A stretch of 64,000 nucleotides of DNA, taken from assembly GCA_020073345.1 (NCBI GenBank), contig JAIQFI010000001.1:62001-126000 (forward strand), read 5' to 3'. The DNA is from Terriglobia bacterium. Lineage in GTDB: Bacteria > Acidobacteriota > Terriglobia > Bryobacterales > Bryobacteraceae. Shown here piece after piece: positions 53,138-62,352 of this stretch. The stretch's first letter is position 1. Every line of letters begins with the position of its first letter. The position numbers and the translations under genes were made by a program. A model generated the notes under the pieces. That model made no database searches. It was not told the origin of the DNA and was given only the letters and a program-made list of their open reading frames with translations.

Positions 53138-54181
53138 GTGCGGAAACTCGCGCTCCTGATGTCGGCGGTGGTGCTGGTATCGTGCGAGCGCGCCACCCCG
53201 AGCAGTACCGGCACACCGGCGGCAGCTTCGATTGGAGCTGGGGCTCCGGAGTCTTCGCACGGCCAACGTGAAATCCGGCTAACCGGAGCGGTGGAAGCGG
53301 TGCATTCCTCCAAGGTCGTGGTGCCTCAGCTCACCGGCCAAAACAACCAGATGACGCTGACAGCGTTGATTCCGAATGGCTCGCGGGTGAAAGAGGGCGA
53401 CCCGATTGCCGAGTTCGATCCGACGGCGGAACTGGACCGCGCGCGCGACGCCAAAGCCAAGTACGAAGACCTGGGCCATCAGGTGGACCAAAAGGTCGCC
53501 TCGAATCGCGCCGACGCTGAACGTCGTCAGTCGGATCTCAAGCAAGCCGAAGCGGATCTGGGGAAGGCGCTGCTGGACGTGGAAAAAGCTCCGATCCTGG
53601 CGGAAATCATCAAGCTGCAAAACGAAGTGAAGGCGGGAGTCGCGCGAGAGCACGTGGAGAGTCTTAAAAAATCCAATGCGCTTCACGACAAATCCGACGC
53701 GGCCGCCCTGCGCATTCTGGAATTGCAGCGCGACCGGCAGAAAGTAGCTCTCGAACGGGCCCAAGGCAATCTGGACAAGCTCCGCGTTAAGGCGCCATTG
53801 GGCGGGATGGTGGCGCACGCCAACGTGTACCGCAATGGCTCCATGACGCACGCCCAGGAAGGCGACCAGATGTACCGCGGCAACGCTCTGGTGAGCATTT
53901 TCGATCCATCCGAGATGCAAGTGCGCTGCGCCGTGGGGGAGCCGGATGGTGTGGTTCTGGTGAAAGGAACTCGCGCGACAGTCTACCTGGACGCCTATCC
54001 CGATCTGGTGCTGAGTGCGCACTTTGAATACTCGAGCCCCATCGCGACCAGCGCGCTGAGCAGCCCTATCAAATCGTTCACGGCCGTTTTCAAACTTGAC
54101 AAAGCCGATCCGCACCTGATGCCCGATCTTTCCGCTGCCGTGGTCATCCAGCCGAGAGCCGGAGACGGGAGCGCAAAGTGA
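53138..54181 (+). CDS. Lipoprotein HlyD/RND-type adaptor (first of three)
   Basis: 347 residues, GTG start with a strong aaggagg ribosome site. Lipoprotein signal: LALLMSAVVLVSCER (Cys in VSC). Typical periplasmic adaptor: barrel-hybrid start (RLTGAVEAVHSSKVVVPQL), a long coiled-coil hairpin (about 100-215), second half of lipoyl domain (KAPLGGMVAHANVYRNGS), and beta-barrel (ATVYLDAYPDLVLSAHFEYS). Starts a run of four genes overlapping head to tail. Confidence 0.86.
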   Translation: MRKLALLMSAVVLVSCERATPSSTGTPAAASIGAGAPESSHGQREIRLTGAVEAVHSSKVVVPQLTGQNNQMTLTALIPNGSRVKEGDPIAEFDPTAELDRARDAKAKYEDLGHQVDQKVASNRADAERRQSDLKQAEADLGKALLDVEKAPILAEIIKLQNEVKAGVAREHVESLKKSNALHDKSDAAALRILELQRDRQKVALERAQGNLDKLRVKAPLGGMVAHANVYRNGSMTHAQEGDQMYRGNALVSIFDPSEMQVRCAVGEPDGVVLVKGTRATVYLDAYPDLVLSAHFEYSSPIATSALSSPIKSFTAVFKLDKADPHLMPDLSAAVVIQPRAGDGSAK

Positions 54182-55416
54182 CGATGCGCTCCCGGCTGAT
54201 GTTCGCCGTGGTGGGCGTGCCCGCGCTGGTCGGCGGCGGATGGGTGGGGGTTTCGCGCTTCCGCCAGGCGCAGACAACGAGCGATCTGCCGGTCGCCCCC
54301 GCGAGGAAGGGCGAATTTCTGGCCATTATCCGCTGCCGGGGCGAAATCAAAGCAGGCCGGTCGGCGCAGCTGTACGCTCCCATCGTTCCGAATCTGCGCA
54401 TCGCCTGGCTGGCCCCTTCCGGAGAGGTTGTGGAGGAAGGCGCTCCAGTCATTCGCTTCGACTCGAGCAGCGCGCAGCAGCAGTTGATCCAAAAGGAAGC
54501 AGCGCTGCGGCAGAGCCAGGCCACGCTCGATCAGGCCGTGGCCCAGGGACGCATCACCGCTGAGCAGGATCAGAGCACTCTCCGCGAGGCGCGATTCAAT
54601 CTCGAAAAAGCGCAGCTCCGCACCGCCACCAACGAATTTGTCGGCCGCATCGAAGCGGAGCAAAACCGCATCGACGTGGGCGTGTCGGAGCAAAAACTCA
54701 AGGTGCAAGAGGCAACGGTGGAACAGCACGCCGCGTCTGACAAATCTAAGATGGCCTCCCTCACCAGGCAGCGCGATCAGGCCCAGGCCGACGTCGATAT
54801 CACCAAGGAGCGCCTTACCCAGATGGAGATCAAAGCGCCGCTCACCGGAGTGGTGGTCTTTCAATCCAACTACGCTCTGGGCAGCGTGAACGCAACACCG
54901 TTCAAGGTCGGGGACAATGTGTATTCCGGAATGAACCTGGGCGAGATCCCGGACATGACGTCGTTGCTGATTGACGTCAAAGTAGAGGAGATCGACCGGG
55001 GGCGCATCGCCGTGGGTGACGATGTGCGCATCCTGGTGGACGCGCTGCCGGAGCTTGCCATTCAGGCCAAGATGACGCAGATTTCGCCGATGATGGAACT
55101 GGGCCTGGAACAGCCGATCACGCGCAGTTTCCGCGCCTACGCGGCCGTGGCGAAAGCCGACGCGCGTCTGCGCCCCGGCATGAACGGCGGCATGGACATC
55201 GTCGTCAACCGTATTCCGGATGCGATCAGTATTCCCGCCAAGGCCCTGTTCACGCGTGCGGGCAAGCCGGTGGTCTTCCTCGCCGAGCGGGGCGCCTATC
55301 GGCTAGCCGAGGTTCAGGTGCTGGCGCGTAATCCGGATGAAGTGGCCATATCGGGCATACCCGCGGGGGCGTTGGTGGCTTTGACCGACCCTGAGAAAGC
55401 AACCACCAAGAAATGA
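54178..55416 (+). CDS. HlyD-family adaptor (second of three)
   Basis: 412 residues, GTG start overlapping the previous gene by 4 bases; an in-frame ATG two codons later (54184) could be used. N-terminal membrane anchor (about 5-23), FLAIIRCRGEIKAGRSAQLY lipoyl half, coiled-coil (about 95-215), second lipoyl half KAPLTGVVVFQSNY, barrel with MRPGMNGGMD-type segment and C-terminal KALFTRAGKPVVFLAERGAYR. Same fold as the neighbours but a distinct sequence, so not a recent duplicate. Confidence 0.86.
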   Translation: MTMRSRLMFAVVGVPALVGGGWVGVSRFRQAQTTSDLPVAPARKGEFLAIIRCRGEIKAGRSAQLYAPIVPNLRIAWLAPSGEVVEEGAPVIRFDSSSAQQQLIQKEAALRQSQATLDQAVAQGRITAEQDQSTLREARFNLEKAQLRTATNEFVGRIEAEQNRIDVGVSEQKLKVQEATVEQHAASDKSKMASLTRQRDQAQADVDITKERLTQMEIKAPLTGVVVFQSNYALGSVNATPFKVGDNVYSGMNLGEIPDMTSLLIDVKVEEIDRGRIAVGDDVRILVDALPELAIQAKMTQISPMMELGLEQPITRSFRAYAAVAKADARLRPGMNGGMDIVVNRIPDAISIPAKALFTRAGKPVVFLAERGAYRLAEVQVLARNPDEVAISGIPAGALVALTDPEKATTKK

Positions 55417-56696
55417 AAGCACGGTTCCTCATCGCGGTCGTCGTGGTGGCGGTACTCGGCGGGGCCGGCTGGGGCGTCCGGCGCATCATCCAGGTGGCCA
55501 CGGCGAGTACGACCAACGTGATCCCGACCACGCACGTAAAGAAGGGGCGCGTCACCATCACGGTCTCCGCGCGCGGCGAGTTGCAAGGCGGCAACTCGGA
55601 GATTCTAACAGCTCCCATGACCGGTGGTCAGGATATGGCGATCACATCTTTGCGCGATACGGGGGAGCTGGTGAATCCCGGCGACACCATCGTTCAGTTC
55701 GATACCACCCAGCAGGAATACAATCTGCGCGAGGCGGAAGCCGATCTGGCCGAGGCCGAGCAGCAAGTGATGAAGGCGGAAGCCGATGGCCAGGCCTCGC
55801 TCGAGGAAGCGCGCTATCAGACTATTTCCACGGCGGCGGACGTGAAAACGGCCGAGCTGGAGGTCCGCAAGAATCCCATGCTCGCGACGATTTCCGCCCG
55901 CCAGAACGATATCTCGCTCGAATCCGCCAAGAACCGCCAGCAGCAGGCCGAGCGGGACCTAAAGAACCTGCAGGCCACTTCCGGGGCGGGCGTCGCCATT
56001 CAACGAGCCAACGAAAGCAAAGCCAAGCTGATGGCCGACATGGCCCGGCGCACCATCGAAAGCATGACGCTCAAGGCCAAGACCGGTGGTTACGTCAACG
56101 TGCAGCAGAACACCAACCAGAACCTGATGTATTCCGGAATGACGCTGCCGCAGTTCCAGAACGGCGATACCGCGCGCGCCGGCCAATCGGTCGCCCAGAT
56201 TCCCGACATGAGTAACTGGGAAGTGGTCTCCAGCATTCAAGAGCTCGACCGCGGATACCTGAGCCCGGACCAGAAAGTGACCGTCCATGCAGCGGCGCTG
56301 GCCGGACGTGAATTTCGCGGCCACATAAAAGCCCTGGGCGGCACCTCCGGAAACGCGTGGAACCGCCGGTTCGAGTGCCGCGTCGCACTGGACGAAACCG
56401 GACCCGAGCTGCGCCCGGGAATGAGCGTGAACCTTCAGATCACGGTCGAATCGCTGGATAACGTGTTGTGGCTGCCTTCGCAGGCGTTGTTTGAGCGCGA
56501 CGGGCATGCCTTCGTTTATCTGAAGACGCCCCAGGGTGTCACACCCAAGGACGTCACGCTGGTCCGGCGCGGCGAAAGCCAGGCCGTCATCACCGGGCTC
56601 AACGAAGGCGATGAGGTCTCCCTTTCCAGTCCCGATCAGGACGGCAAGACCGCCGATCCCGGCCAGAGCGGCGTGATGAAGGCACTTCCCAAATGA
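55413..56696 (+). CDS. HlyD-family adaptor (third of three)
   Basis: 427 residues, ATG start overlapping the previous gene by 4 bases. N-terminal anchor (3-22), ITVSARGELQGGNSEILTAP, a long coiled coil rich in Glu/Ala/Lys (about 95-205), YVNVQQNTNQNLMYSGM, barrel IPDMSNWEVVSSIQELDRGY, and the C-terminal MacA-like portion PGMSVNLQITVESLDNVLWL. The final permease gene starts inside its stop. Similar adaptors in MacAB systems form hexamers with the permease. Confidence 0.86.
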   Translation: MKARFLIAVVVVAVLGGAGWGVRRIIQVATASTTNVIPTTHVKKGRVTITVSARGELQGGNSEILTAPMTGGQDMAITSLRDTGELVNPGDTIVQFDTTQQEYNLREAEADLAEAEQQVMKAEADGQASLEEARYQTISTAADVKTAELEVRKNPMLATISARQNDISLESAKNRQQQAERDLKNLQATSGAGVAIQRANESKAKLMADMARRTIESMTLKAKTGGYVNVQQNTNQNLMYSGMTLPQFQNGDTARAGQSVAQIPDMSNWEVVSSIQELDRGYLSPDQKVTVHAAALAGREFRGHIKALGGTSGNAWNRRFECRVALDETGPELRPGMSVNLQITVESLDNVLWLPSQALFERDGHAFVYLKTPQGVTPKDVTLVRRGESQAVITGLNEGDEVSLSSPDQDGKTADPGQSGVMKALPK

Positions 56697-57937
56697 TCCT
56701 GCTTTCCGACATCGGACAGGCGTTCGGCAACCTGCGCGCGCAGAAGACGCGCACGTTTCTCACCGCAATCGGAATCGTGTTCGGCGTGGGCTCGGTGATC
56801 GGAATGATGGCCATCGGATCGGGCGCCAAGGAAGAATCGCTCCGCTTTATCGAGCAGTTAGGCGTGCGCAACATCCTGATCGACTCGCGCCAAGCCACCA
56901 GTCCTCAGGAGTACCAGCAGCGCCGCCGCTCCTCGCCCGGCCTGACCGAGCGCGACATGCGCATCCTAAGCGCCAACGTGGATGCGATCGAGATGATGTC
57001 GGCCCGGCGCACCCTGCGCCCTGTGCGCGTGCTGCCCAAACCTTCCCGTGACTTGCCCGATCTGTACGGAGTCCGCCCGTCCTATGCTCCCATCCACAGC
57101 CTGCGTTTCGCAGAGGGCGGCTTCTTCGACGACGGCGACGACGATCGCAGCGCTCCGGTGTGCGTGTTGGGCGAGACCGCCAAGGTCAGCCTGCTCGGCT
57201 ATGACCCTGCGCTCGGCAAATCCGTCAAGATTAACGACACCTGGCTCGAAGTGGTGGGCGTGCTCAAGGAGCAGCTGATGGCCGGCTCGCAATCGAGCGG
57301 CGGCAGCATGCAGGACATCAACAACATCGTGTACATCCCGCTGAACACCTTCCAATACCGCTATTGGGATACCGGAGCGAATATGAAAGACGACGTGGAG
57401 GGCATCGAGCTGCGGCTGCGTCCTGAGGCGAATAGCATCGAGGTCGCCAAGGTCGTGACCGCTGTGCTCAATTCCACGCATCGCAACACCCAGGACTTCA
57501 CGGTGACGATTCCGGCCGCGCTGCTCGCCCAGCAGCAGCGCACGCAGACCATCTTCACCTACGTGATGGTGGCGATCGCGGCTATTTCGCTGCTAGTGGG
57601 CGGTATCGGCATCATGAACATCGTCCTGGCGACCGTGTTGGAGCGGACGCGCGAGATCGGCATCCGCCGGTCCGTCGGTGCTCGAAGATTGGATATCGTG
57701 CGGCAATTCCTGACCGAGTCCGTTCTGATTTCCGCGGGCGGCGGCTTGCTGGGGATCGGGTTCGGGTTCTTCCTGGCGTGGCTGATCGCGCGGACAGCCG
57801 AGTGGAGGACCATTGTGACCACGGTGTCGGTAGTCGTGGCGTTCGGGGTGTCGGTGGCGGTGGGCGTACTATTCGGCGTGTACCCGGCCGTAAAGGCGTC
57901 GCGCATTAATCCAATCGAAGCCCTGCGGTACGAATAG
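56693..57937 (+). CDS. MacB/FtsX-type ABC transporter permease
   Basis: 414 residues. One membrane segment near the start (about 17-45: RTFLTAIGIVFGVGSVIGMM), a large periplasmic MacB_PCD domain (about 45-275), and an FtsX-type domain with three membrane segments near the end (about 290-400): AIAAISLLVGGIGIMNIVLA, TREIGIRRSVGAR, FLTESVLISAGGGLLG. The family needs a separate ATPase; none is found in or next to this operon. Overlaps the third adaptor by 4 bases. Confidence 0.9.
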   Translation: MILLSDIGQAFGNLRAQKTRTFLTAIGIVFGVGSVIGMMAIGSGAKEESLRFIEQLGVRNILIDSRQATSPQEYQQRRRSSPGLTERDMRILSANVDAIEMMSARRTLRPVRVLPKPSRDLPDLYGVRPSYAPIHSLRFAEGGFFDDGDDDRSAPVCVLGETAKVSLLGYDPALGKSVKINDTWLEVVGVLKEQLMAGSQSSGGSMQDINNIVYIPLNTFQYRYWDTGANMKDDVEGIELRLRPEANSIEVAKVVTAVLNSTHRNTQDFTVTIPAALLAQQQRTQTIFTYVMVAIAAISLLVGGIGIMNIVLATVLERTREIGIRRSVGARRLDIVRQFLTESVLISAGGGLLGIGFGFFLAWLIARTAEWRTIVTTVSVVVAFGVSVAVGVLFGVYPAVKASRINPIEALRYE

Positions 57938-57998
57938 GAGCGACGCTACCGGCCATCCGCGCTGCCGGTAATCAGCTATGATCAGGGAGTCGGGTGCA

Positions 57999-58289
57999 AT
58001 GCGTACAAACTTGATCAGGTGCATGGTGTTGGTACTCGGCGTGATGCTGATTGTGGCATCCCTGGACGCCGTACCCGATCCTCCGGCCATCGATCCGCAC
58101 GGTGCGATGGCAAAAGCCTCAAGCCTGGCAAAGTGCACCGGCTCCCTCTGTGACCAACCGGCTGCTGGCACGCTGCAAACTCGGGCTCAGACGCAACGGA
58201 TAACTTTCACGCACGAAGAGGAGCCGAATCGTCCCACTGACTTCATGGCCGAAGCGGGACAAGCGACCGATCTGTCTCCTCCCGTCTAA
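57999..58289 (+). CDS. Small secreted protein, unknown
   Basis: About 96 residues from the ATG at 57999, chosen as the start of a signal peptide (MRTNLIRCMVLVLGVMLIVA). Mature part with two Cys (KCTGSLCDQ) that could form a disulfide, then a polar tail. No recognised domain. Possibly co-transcribed with the permease (61-base gap), but a separate ribosome-site-like gggag lies upstream. The 149 bases that follow hold a GCGGG/CCCGC hairpin (58320-58336) and T5, a weak terminator-like structure. Confidence 0.55.
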   Translation: MRTNLIRCMVLVLGVMLIVASLDAVPDPPAIDPHGAMAKASSLAKCTGSLCDQPAAGTLQTRAQTQRITFTHEEEPNRPTDFMAEAGQATDLSPPV

Positions 58290-58438
58290 GTAGACCGTCG
58301 TCCATCGTGAGACTGTTCCGCGGGTCGGCCGCCCGCAGTCGATGCTTTTTGAAACGATTGACCCTGGGCAGCAGTCACTTCTGGTAAGGACTCTGCCAAT
58401 GGGATGAAGAACTTCCCAGAGACAGCGAAAGGAATCGC

Positions 58439-59449
58439 GTGAAGACTTCGGAAGTTGTAAAAGCCTGGGGCAGGATTTTGAAAGGGGAGCGACCCTCCCT
58501 CTCCATCGAAATCACGCGGGAGTGCCCGCTGCGTTGCCCCGGCTGTTACGCCTACGAGGACGGACATCTGGGCGGCGGCGTGACGCTGCGCGGTCTGCGC
58601 GACCGCAAGGGCCAGGAACTGGTTGATGGCGTATTGGAAGTGGTCGATCGCCTCAGGCCCTTGCATCTGTCGATCGTGGGCGGAGATCCGTTGGTGCGTT
58701 ATCGTGAGCTCGAAACGATGGTTCCTTTATTGTTGGATCGGGGCATTCATGTTCAGCTGGTGACCAGCGCCTTCCGACCGATGGCGCCGGCCTGGGCCAC
58801 TTTACCCCACATGAATATCGTGGTATCGATCGACGGCCTGCAACCCGAACACGACGTCCGGCGCACGCCGGCGACGTATGATCGAATCCTGAAGAATATC
58901 GCGGGCCAAAGGATTACGATCCATTGCACGATTACCGGCCAGATGATGAAGCGGCCAGGTTATTTGCGGGAGTTCCTGGAGTTCTGGCATCCGCGGGACG
59001 AGATCCGCAAAATCTGGTTCAGCCTGTTCACCCCTCAGGTGGGCGATCAGCTCCCCGAGATTCTGGAGCCGCACGAGCGCCGCCAGGCCATCGCGGATAT
59101 GCTCGAGCTACGGAAGCAATTCCCCAAGCTGGACATGCCGGAAGGGTTGATAAAGCAGTTCGCTACACCGCCTCACAGCCCCAAGGATTGCGTGTTCGCC
59201 CTCACCACGCAGACCATCTCGGCCGATCTCGAAACCAGGATCGTTCCCTGCCAGTTCGGCGGCAATCCGGACTGCGCGCAGTGCGGATGTATCGCCTCCA
59301 TGGGACTTGCGGCTGTCGCTGCGCATAAACTAGGAGGATTCATTCCCGTGGGGGCTATCTTCAGGGCATCGGTGAGAATCGGACAGGCTCGGTCCAAGGG
59401 GACTCCGGAACCGCCGGCAATGCAGGAAAGGCTGAGAGTGCTGCCTTAA
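58439..59449 (+). CDS. Radical SAM protein with extra C-terminal cysteines
   Basis: 336 residues, GTG start with aaagga 7 bases upstream. Canonical CPLRCPGC cluster motif (Cys 29, 33, 36) binds [4Fe-4S] and SAM; then IVGGDPLVRY and VSIDGLQPEHDVRRTPATYD, as in PqqE/SPASM-like radical enzymes. C-terminal Cys set in DCVFAL, VPCQFGG and DCAQCGC suggests a second (auxiliary) cluster. Substrate unknown. Its stop and the next ATG/GTG are only 4 bases apart, so it is probably in the same operon as the aldolase. Confidence 0.88.
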   Translation: MKTSEVVKAWGRILKGERPSLSIEITRECPLRCPGCYAYEDGHLGGGVTLRGLRDRKGQELVDGVLEVVDRLRPLHLSIVGGDPLVRYRELETMVPLLLDRGIHVQLVTSAFRPMAPAWATLPHMNIVVSIDGLQPEHDVRRTPATYDRILKNIAGQRITIHCTITGQMMKRPGYLREFLEFWHPRDEIRKIWFSLFTPQVGDQLPEILEPHERRQAIADMLELRKQFPKLDMPEGLIKQFATPPHSPKDCVFALTTQTISADLETRIVPCQFGGNPDCAQCGCIASMGLAAVAAHKLGGFIPVGAIFRASVRIGQARSKGTPEPPAMQERLRVLP

Positions 59450-59459
59450 GAGCGTGCGC

Positions 59460-60488
59460 ATGGAACAGGGTACGATCAAGAACGTTTCGGTGAACGACGA
59501 CCTGGGCCCGCTACTGGACTTGGCGGGACGAGTGGGCCACAATCCCCTGCTCACCCAGGCCAGCACCGGAAACATTTCCCTGAAGCTCGACGGTGTGTTG
59601 TGGATCAAGGCGTCCGGCAAGTGGCTGGCCGATGCGACCGGCGGGAAAATCCTGACTCCCCTGGATCTTGCGGCCGTCCGCGCGAGCATCCGGCAGAATC
59701 TCGATCCGGCGGAACTCTATCCCAACGCGTCCATCGAGACCGCCATGCACGTCACGCTGCCGCACGCGGTGGTTTTGCACGTCCATTCCGTCAACACCAT
59801 CGCCTGGGCAGTTCGGGAAGATGCGGCCAATCAACTGGCGACCCGGTTGGACGGTCTGCGCTGGCAATGGATTCCGTACGTGGCCTCGGGCATTCCGCTC
59901 GCCCGGGAAATTGAGAGAGTTCTAACCGCGCGCCCGGAGACCGACGTGCTAGTGCTGGGAAACCACGGCTTGGTGCTCGGCGGCAAGGACTGCCAGGCAA
60001 CCGAAACTCTCCTGGCCGAAATCGAACGCCGATTGGCGATTCCACCGCGCCAGGCGCACCCGGCGGATTACGCTCTGCTTTCGGAACTCGCCCTGGATTC
60101 CCTTTGGGACTTGCCCGACGACGACGCCATCCACGCTTTGGCGACGGATCCGGTATCGCGGAAGATTCTGGAGGGAGGCTTCCTCTATCCGTGTCAGGCG
60201 ATGTTCTCGGACGCGCGCACACCGGAGTTGTTTCACGCCGCCACAGATACGGTTCCCGATTCGGCGGCGTACGCGGGTCGGCCGTTCGTGATCGTCAAGG
60301 GGCTTGGAGTAGTGCTCAGCCGGACGATGACGCCGGCCGAAATCGCAATGCTCAGCGGCTTGGCACAGGTAGTCCAGCGCATCGATCCTTCAACGCCGCT
60401 TCGCTATCTGACCGAAGGCGAGCTTGCGGAGAGCGCGAGCATCGCAGCTTACCGCTACCGTGAGCTCGCCAACGCGAGCCACGCGTAA
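59460..60488 (+). CDS. Class II aldolase/adducin-family protein
   Basis: 342 residues from ATG 59460 (GTG 59454 is possible). Zinc-dependent aldolase-type fold: STGNISLKLDGVLWIKASG, ASIETAMHVTLPHAVVLHVH with zinc-binding HxH, and LGNHGLVLGG with a third His. Longer than the usual 210-260 residues; the extra C-terminal part (about 240-342) is unlike RhaD or FucA and may belong to the family of short-chain dual-domain sugar aldolases. Substrate not predictable. Lies 121 bases before the ThDP enzyme gene. Confidence 0.82.
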   Translation: MEQGTIKNVSVNDDLGPLLDLAGRVGHNPLLTQASTGNISLKLDGVLWIKASGKWLADATGGKILTPLDLAAVRASIRQNLDPAELYPNASIETAMHVTLPHAVVLHVHSVNTIAWAVREDAANQLATRLDGLRWQWIPYVASGIPLAREIERVLTARPETDVLVLGNHGLVLGGKDCQATETLLAEIERRLAIPPRQAHPADYALLSELALDSLWDLPDDDAIHALATDPVSRKILEGGFLYPCQAMFSDARTPELFHAATDTVPDSAAYAGRPFVIVKGLGVVLSRTMTPAEIAMLSGLAQVVQRIDPSTPLRYLTEGELAESASIAAYRYRELANASHA

Positions 60489-60608
60489 CCTCTTAATTTC
60501 GAAGGGCTTCGTTGTACGCTTGCCGCCGCGATAGGCGGTGGTTTCCGGGAATTTGTTAACATCGTCGGTTGCCCCCAACGTTCAGGAGATGGCATTCAGG
60601 AGAAGATC

Positions 60609-62321
60609 ATGGAAACCGCTACCCAACCCGTTACCGATGTGAAAACAGACGCCGCCCCGGAGATGATTTCCGCCGGCCAGATCGTCGCGAAGATGCTGAA
60701 ACAGGAAGGCATCCAGCACATCTTCACCATTTCCGGCGGACACATCGTCGATATTTATAACGGATGCATCGACGAGGGTATCGAGATCGTCGACGTGCGC
60801 CACGAGCAAGTGGCCGCGCACGCGGCTGACGCCTACGCGCGCATCACTGGACTGGGTTGTGCCGTAGTGACGGCCGGTCCGGGCACCACCGACGCCGTGA
60901 CCGGCATGGCGAACGCCTACCGCGCCGAGAGCCCGATGCTCTTGATCGGCGGCAATTCGCCGCTCAAGCAGTACCGCATGGGCGGGCTGCAGGAATTGCG
61001 ACACACGGAAATGATGACGCCCATCAGCAAGTTCGCATCGCTGGTGATGACCACCGAGCGTACCGCGGAAATGATGGGCATAGCGTTTCGTGAGATGTAC
61101 AACGGCGCGCCCGGGCCGGGTTTCCTCGAAATCCCCCACGACGTGATGGACGGCAAGGTGGAGGCGTCGAAAGTTCGCTATCCCAAGAATTACCGCGTGA
61201 AGGGATCCGATGGCGGAGCGCCGGATTTCATCGGCGATCCGAAGATCGTTCAGCAAGTGGCGGATCTGCTCGCCAAGGCCGAGCGTCCCGTGGCATTGTT
61301 CGGCACCCAGGCGCGGACTTGCCGCGCGCATGACGCCATCGACCGTTTTTCAAAGCATTTCAACATTCCGATCTACGTGAATGGATCGGCTCGCGGCACG
61401 CTGCCGCGCGATCATTCGCATGCCTTCATGCCCTCGCGCAAGACCGCGTTCGATAACGCCGATGTGATCCTGCTGGCAGGCACGCCGCTCGATTTCCGCA
61501 TGGGCTACGGCCGCCGCCTCAATCCAAAAGCCAAGATCATCATCATGGACATGGATTATAAGAACGTCGGCAATAACCGCGACTTCGACTTCGGGCTGGT
61601 CGGCAATCTGCGCACGATCGTAGACGCGATGTGTGCGGCATCGCCGGGCGACAAGGCCGGGAAGCACGATCCGTTCCTCAAGATGCTGCGCGAGGACGAG
61701 GCTAAGGCGCAGGGCAAGAACGATAAAATCATCGCCGCCAACGAAGTCCCGATCCATCCGGTACGGCTGTGCCACGAGATCAACGAGTTCCTGCAGGAAG
61801 ACACCGTCTACATCGGCGACGGCGGCGACATCGTCACGTTCTCAGGTTCGATCGTCCGGCCGCACAAACCGGGCGGATGGATGGATCCCGGCCCGCTCGG
61901 CACGCTGGGCGTCGGTACAGGCTTTGCAATGGCATCCAAGCTCGCGCAACCGAAGCGCGACGTGGTGGCGCTGTACGGCGACTGCTCGTTCACGCTGACG
62001 GGATTCGATTTCATCACCATGGTGCATCGGAAATTGCCGTTTGTGGGCGTGATCGGCAACAACTCGTCGTGGAACCAGATCCGGTTTGGCCAGGAGCGCA
62101 AGTATCCGGGCCGCGGCGATATCGGCAACGTGGTGGGCGACGTGCGCTTCGACCACCTTGCGCAGGCCATGGGCGGGTTCGGCATCCGTGTGACCAAGCC
62201 CGAGGACATCCGGCCCGCGCTCGAAAAAGCTCGCGATTCAGGCTTACCGGCGCTGGTGGATGTCGTGATCAACCGCGATGTGTATTCGTCGGGCACGTCG
62301 AACCAGACCATGTACAAGTAG
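60609..62321 (+). CDS. ThDP-dependent decarboxylase/lyase (2-hydroxyacyl-CoA lyase or oxalyl-CoA decarboxylase-like)
   Basis: 570 residues, ATG start with aggaga 7 bases upstream. Three-domain ThDP enzyme: activator Glu66 in VRHEQVAAH, PYR-like N-terminal part with ISGGHIVDIYNGCID, central domain, and ThDP site GDCSFTLTG (457-465) with NN (about 485). The usual GDG is GDC. N-terminal region more like acetolactate synthase than like canonical oxalyl-CoA decarboxylase (which has GVVGIP), but some features (GGNSPLKQYRMGGLQE, RPVALFG) recall 2-hydroxyacyl-CoA lyases. Next gene is Frc. Name is inference; exact reaction open. Confidence 0.75.
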   Translation: METATQPVTDVKTDAAPEMISAGQIVAKMLKQEGIQHIFTISGGHIVDIYNGCIDEGIEIVDVRHEQVAAHAADAYARITGLGCAVVTAGPGTTDAVTGMANAYRAESPMLLIGGNSPLKQYRMGGLQELRHTEMMTPISKFASLVMTTERTAEMMGIAFREMYNGAPGPGFLEIPHDVMDGKVEASKVRYPKNYRVKGSDGGAPDFIGDPKIVQQVADLLAKAERPVALFGTQARTCRAHDAIDRFSKHFNIPIYVNGSARGTLPRDHSHAFMPSRKTAFDNADVILLAGTPLDFRMGYGRRLNPKAKIIIMDMDYKNVGNNRDFDFGLVGNLRTIVDAMCAASPGDKAGKHDPFLKMLREDEAKAQGKNDKIIAANEVPIHPVRLCHEINEFLQEDTVYIGDGGDIVTFSGSIVRPHKPGGWMDPGPLGTLGVGTGFAMASKLAQPKRDVVALYGDCSFTLTGFDFITMVHRKLPFVGVIGNNSSWNQIRFGQERKYPGRGDIGNVVGDVRFDHLAQAMGGFGIRVTKPEDIRPALEKARDSGLPALVDVVINRDVYSSGTSNQTMYK

Positions 62322-62352
62322 TTTTGGGTCGACGAAGGAGACCTACACATAG

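Noticed and set aside
58320-58350. Terminator after the small secreted protein
   Set aside because: Only a 5-bp stem, and the T5 run starts 10 bases after it; too weak to list as a feature.
60585-60645. Small upstream ORF before the ThDP gene (ATG GCA TTC)
   Set aside because: The ggag is directly adjacent to the ATG, too close for initiation, and the frame is short and overlaps the real start.
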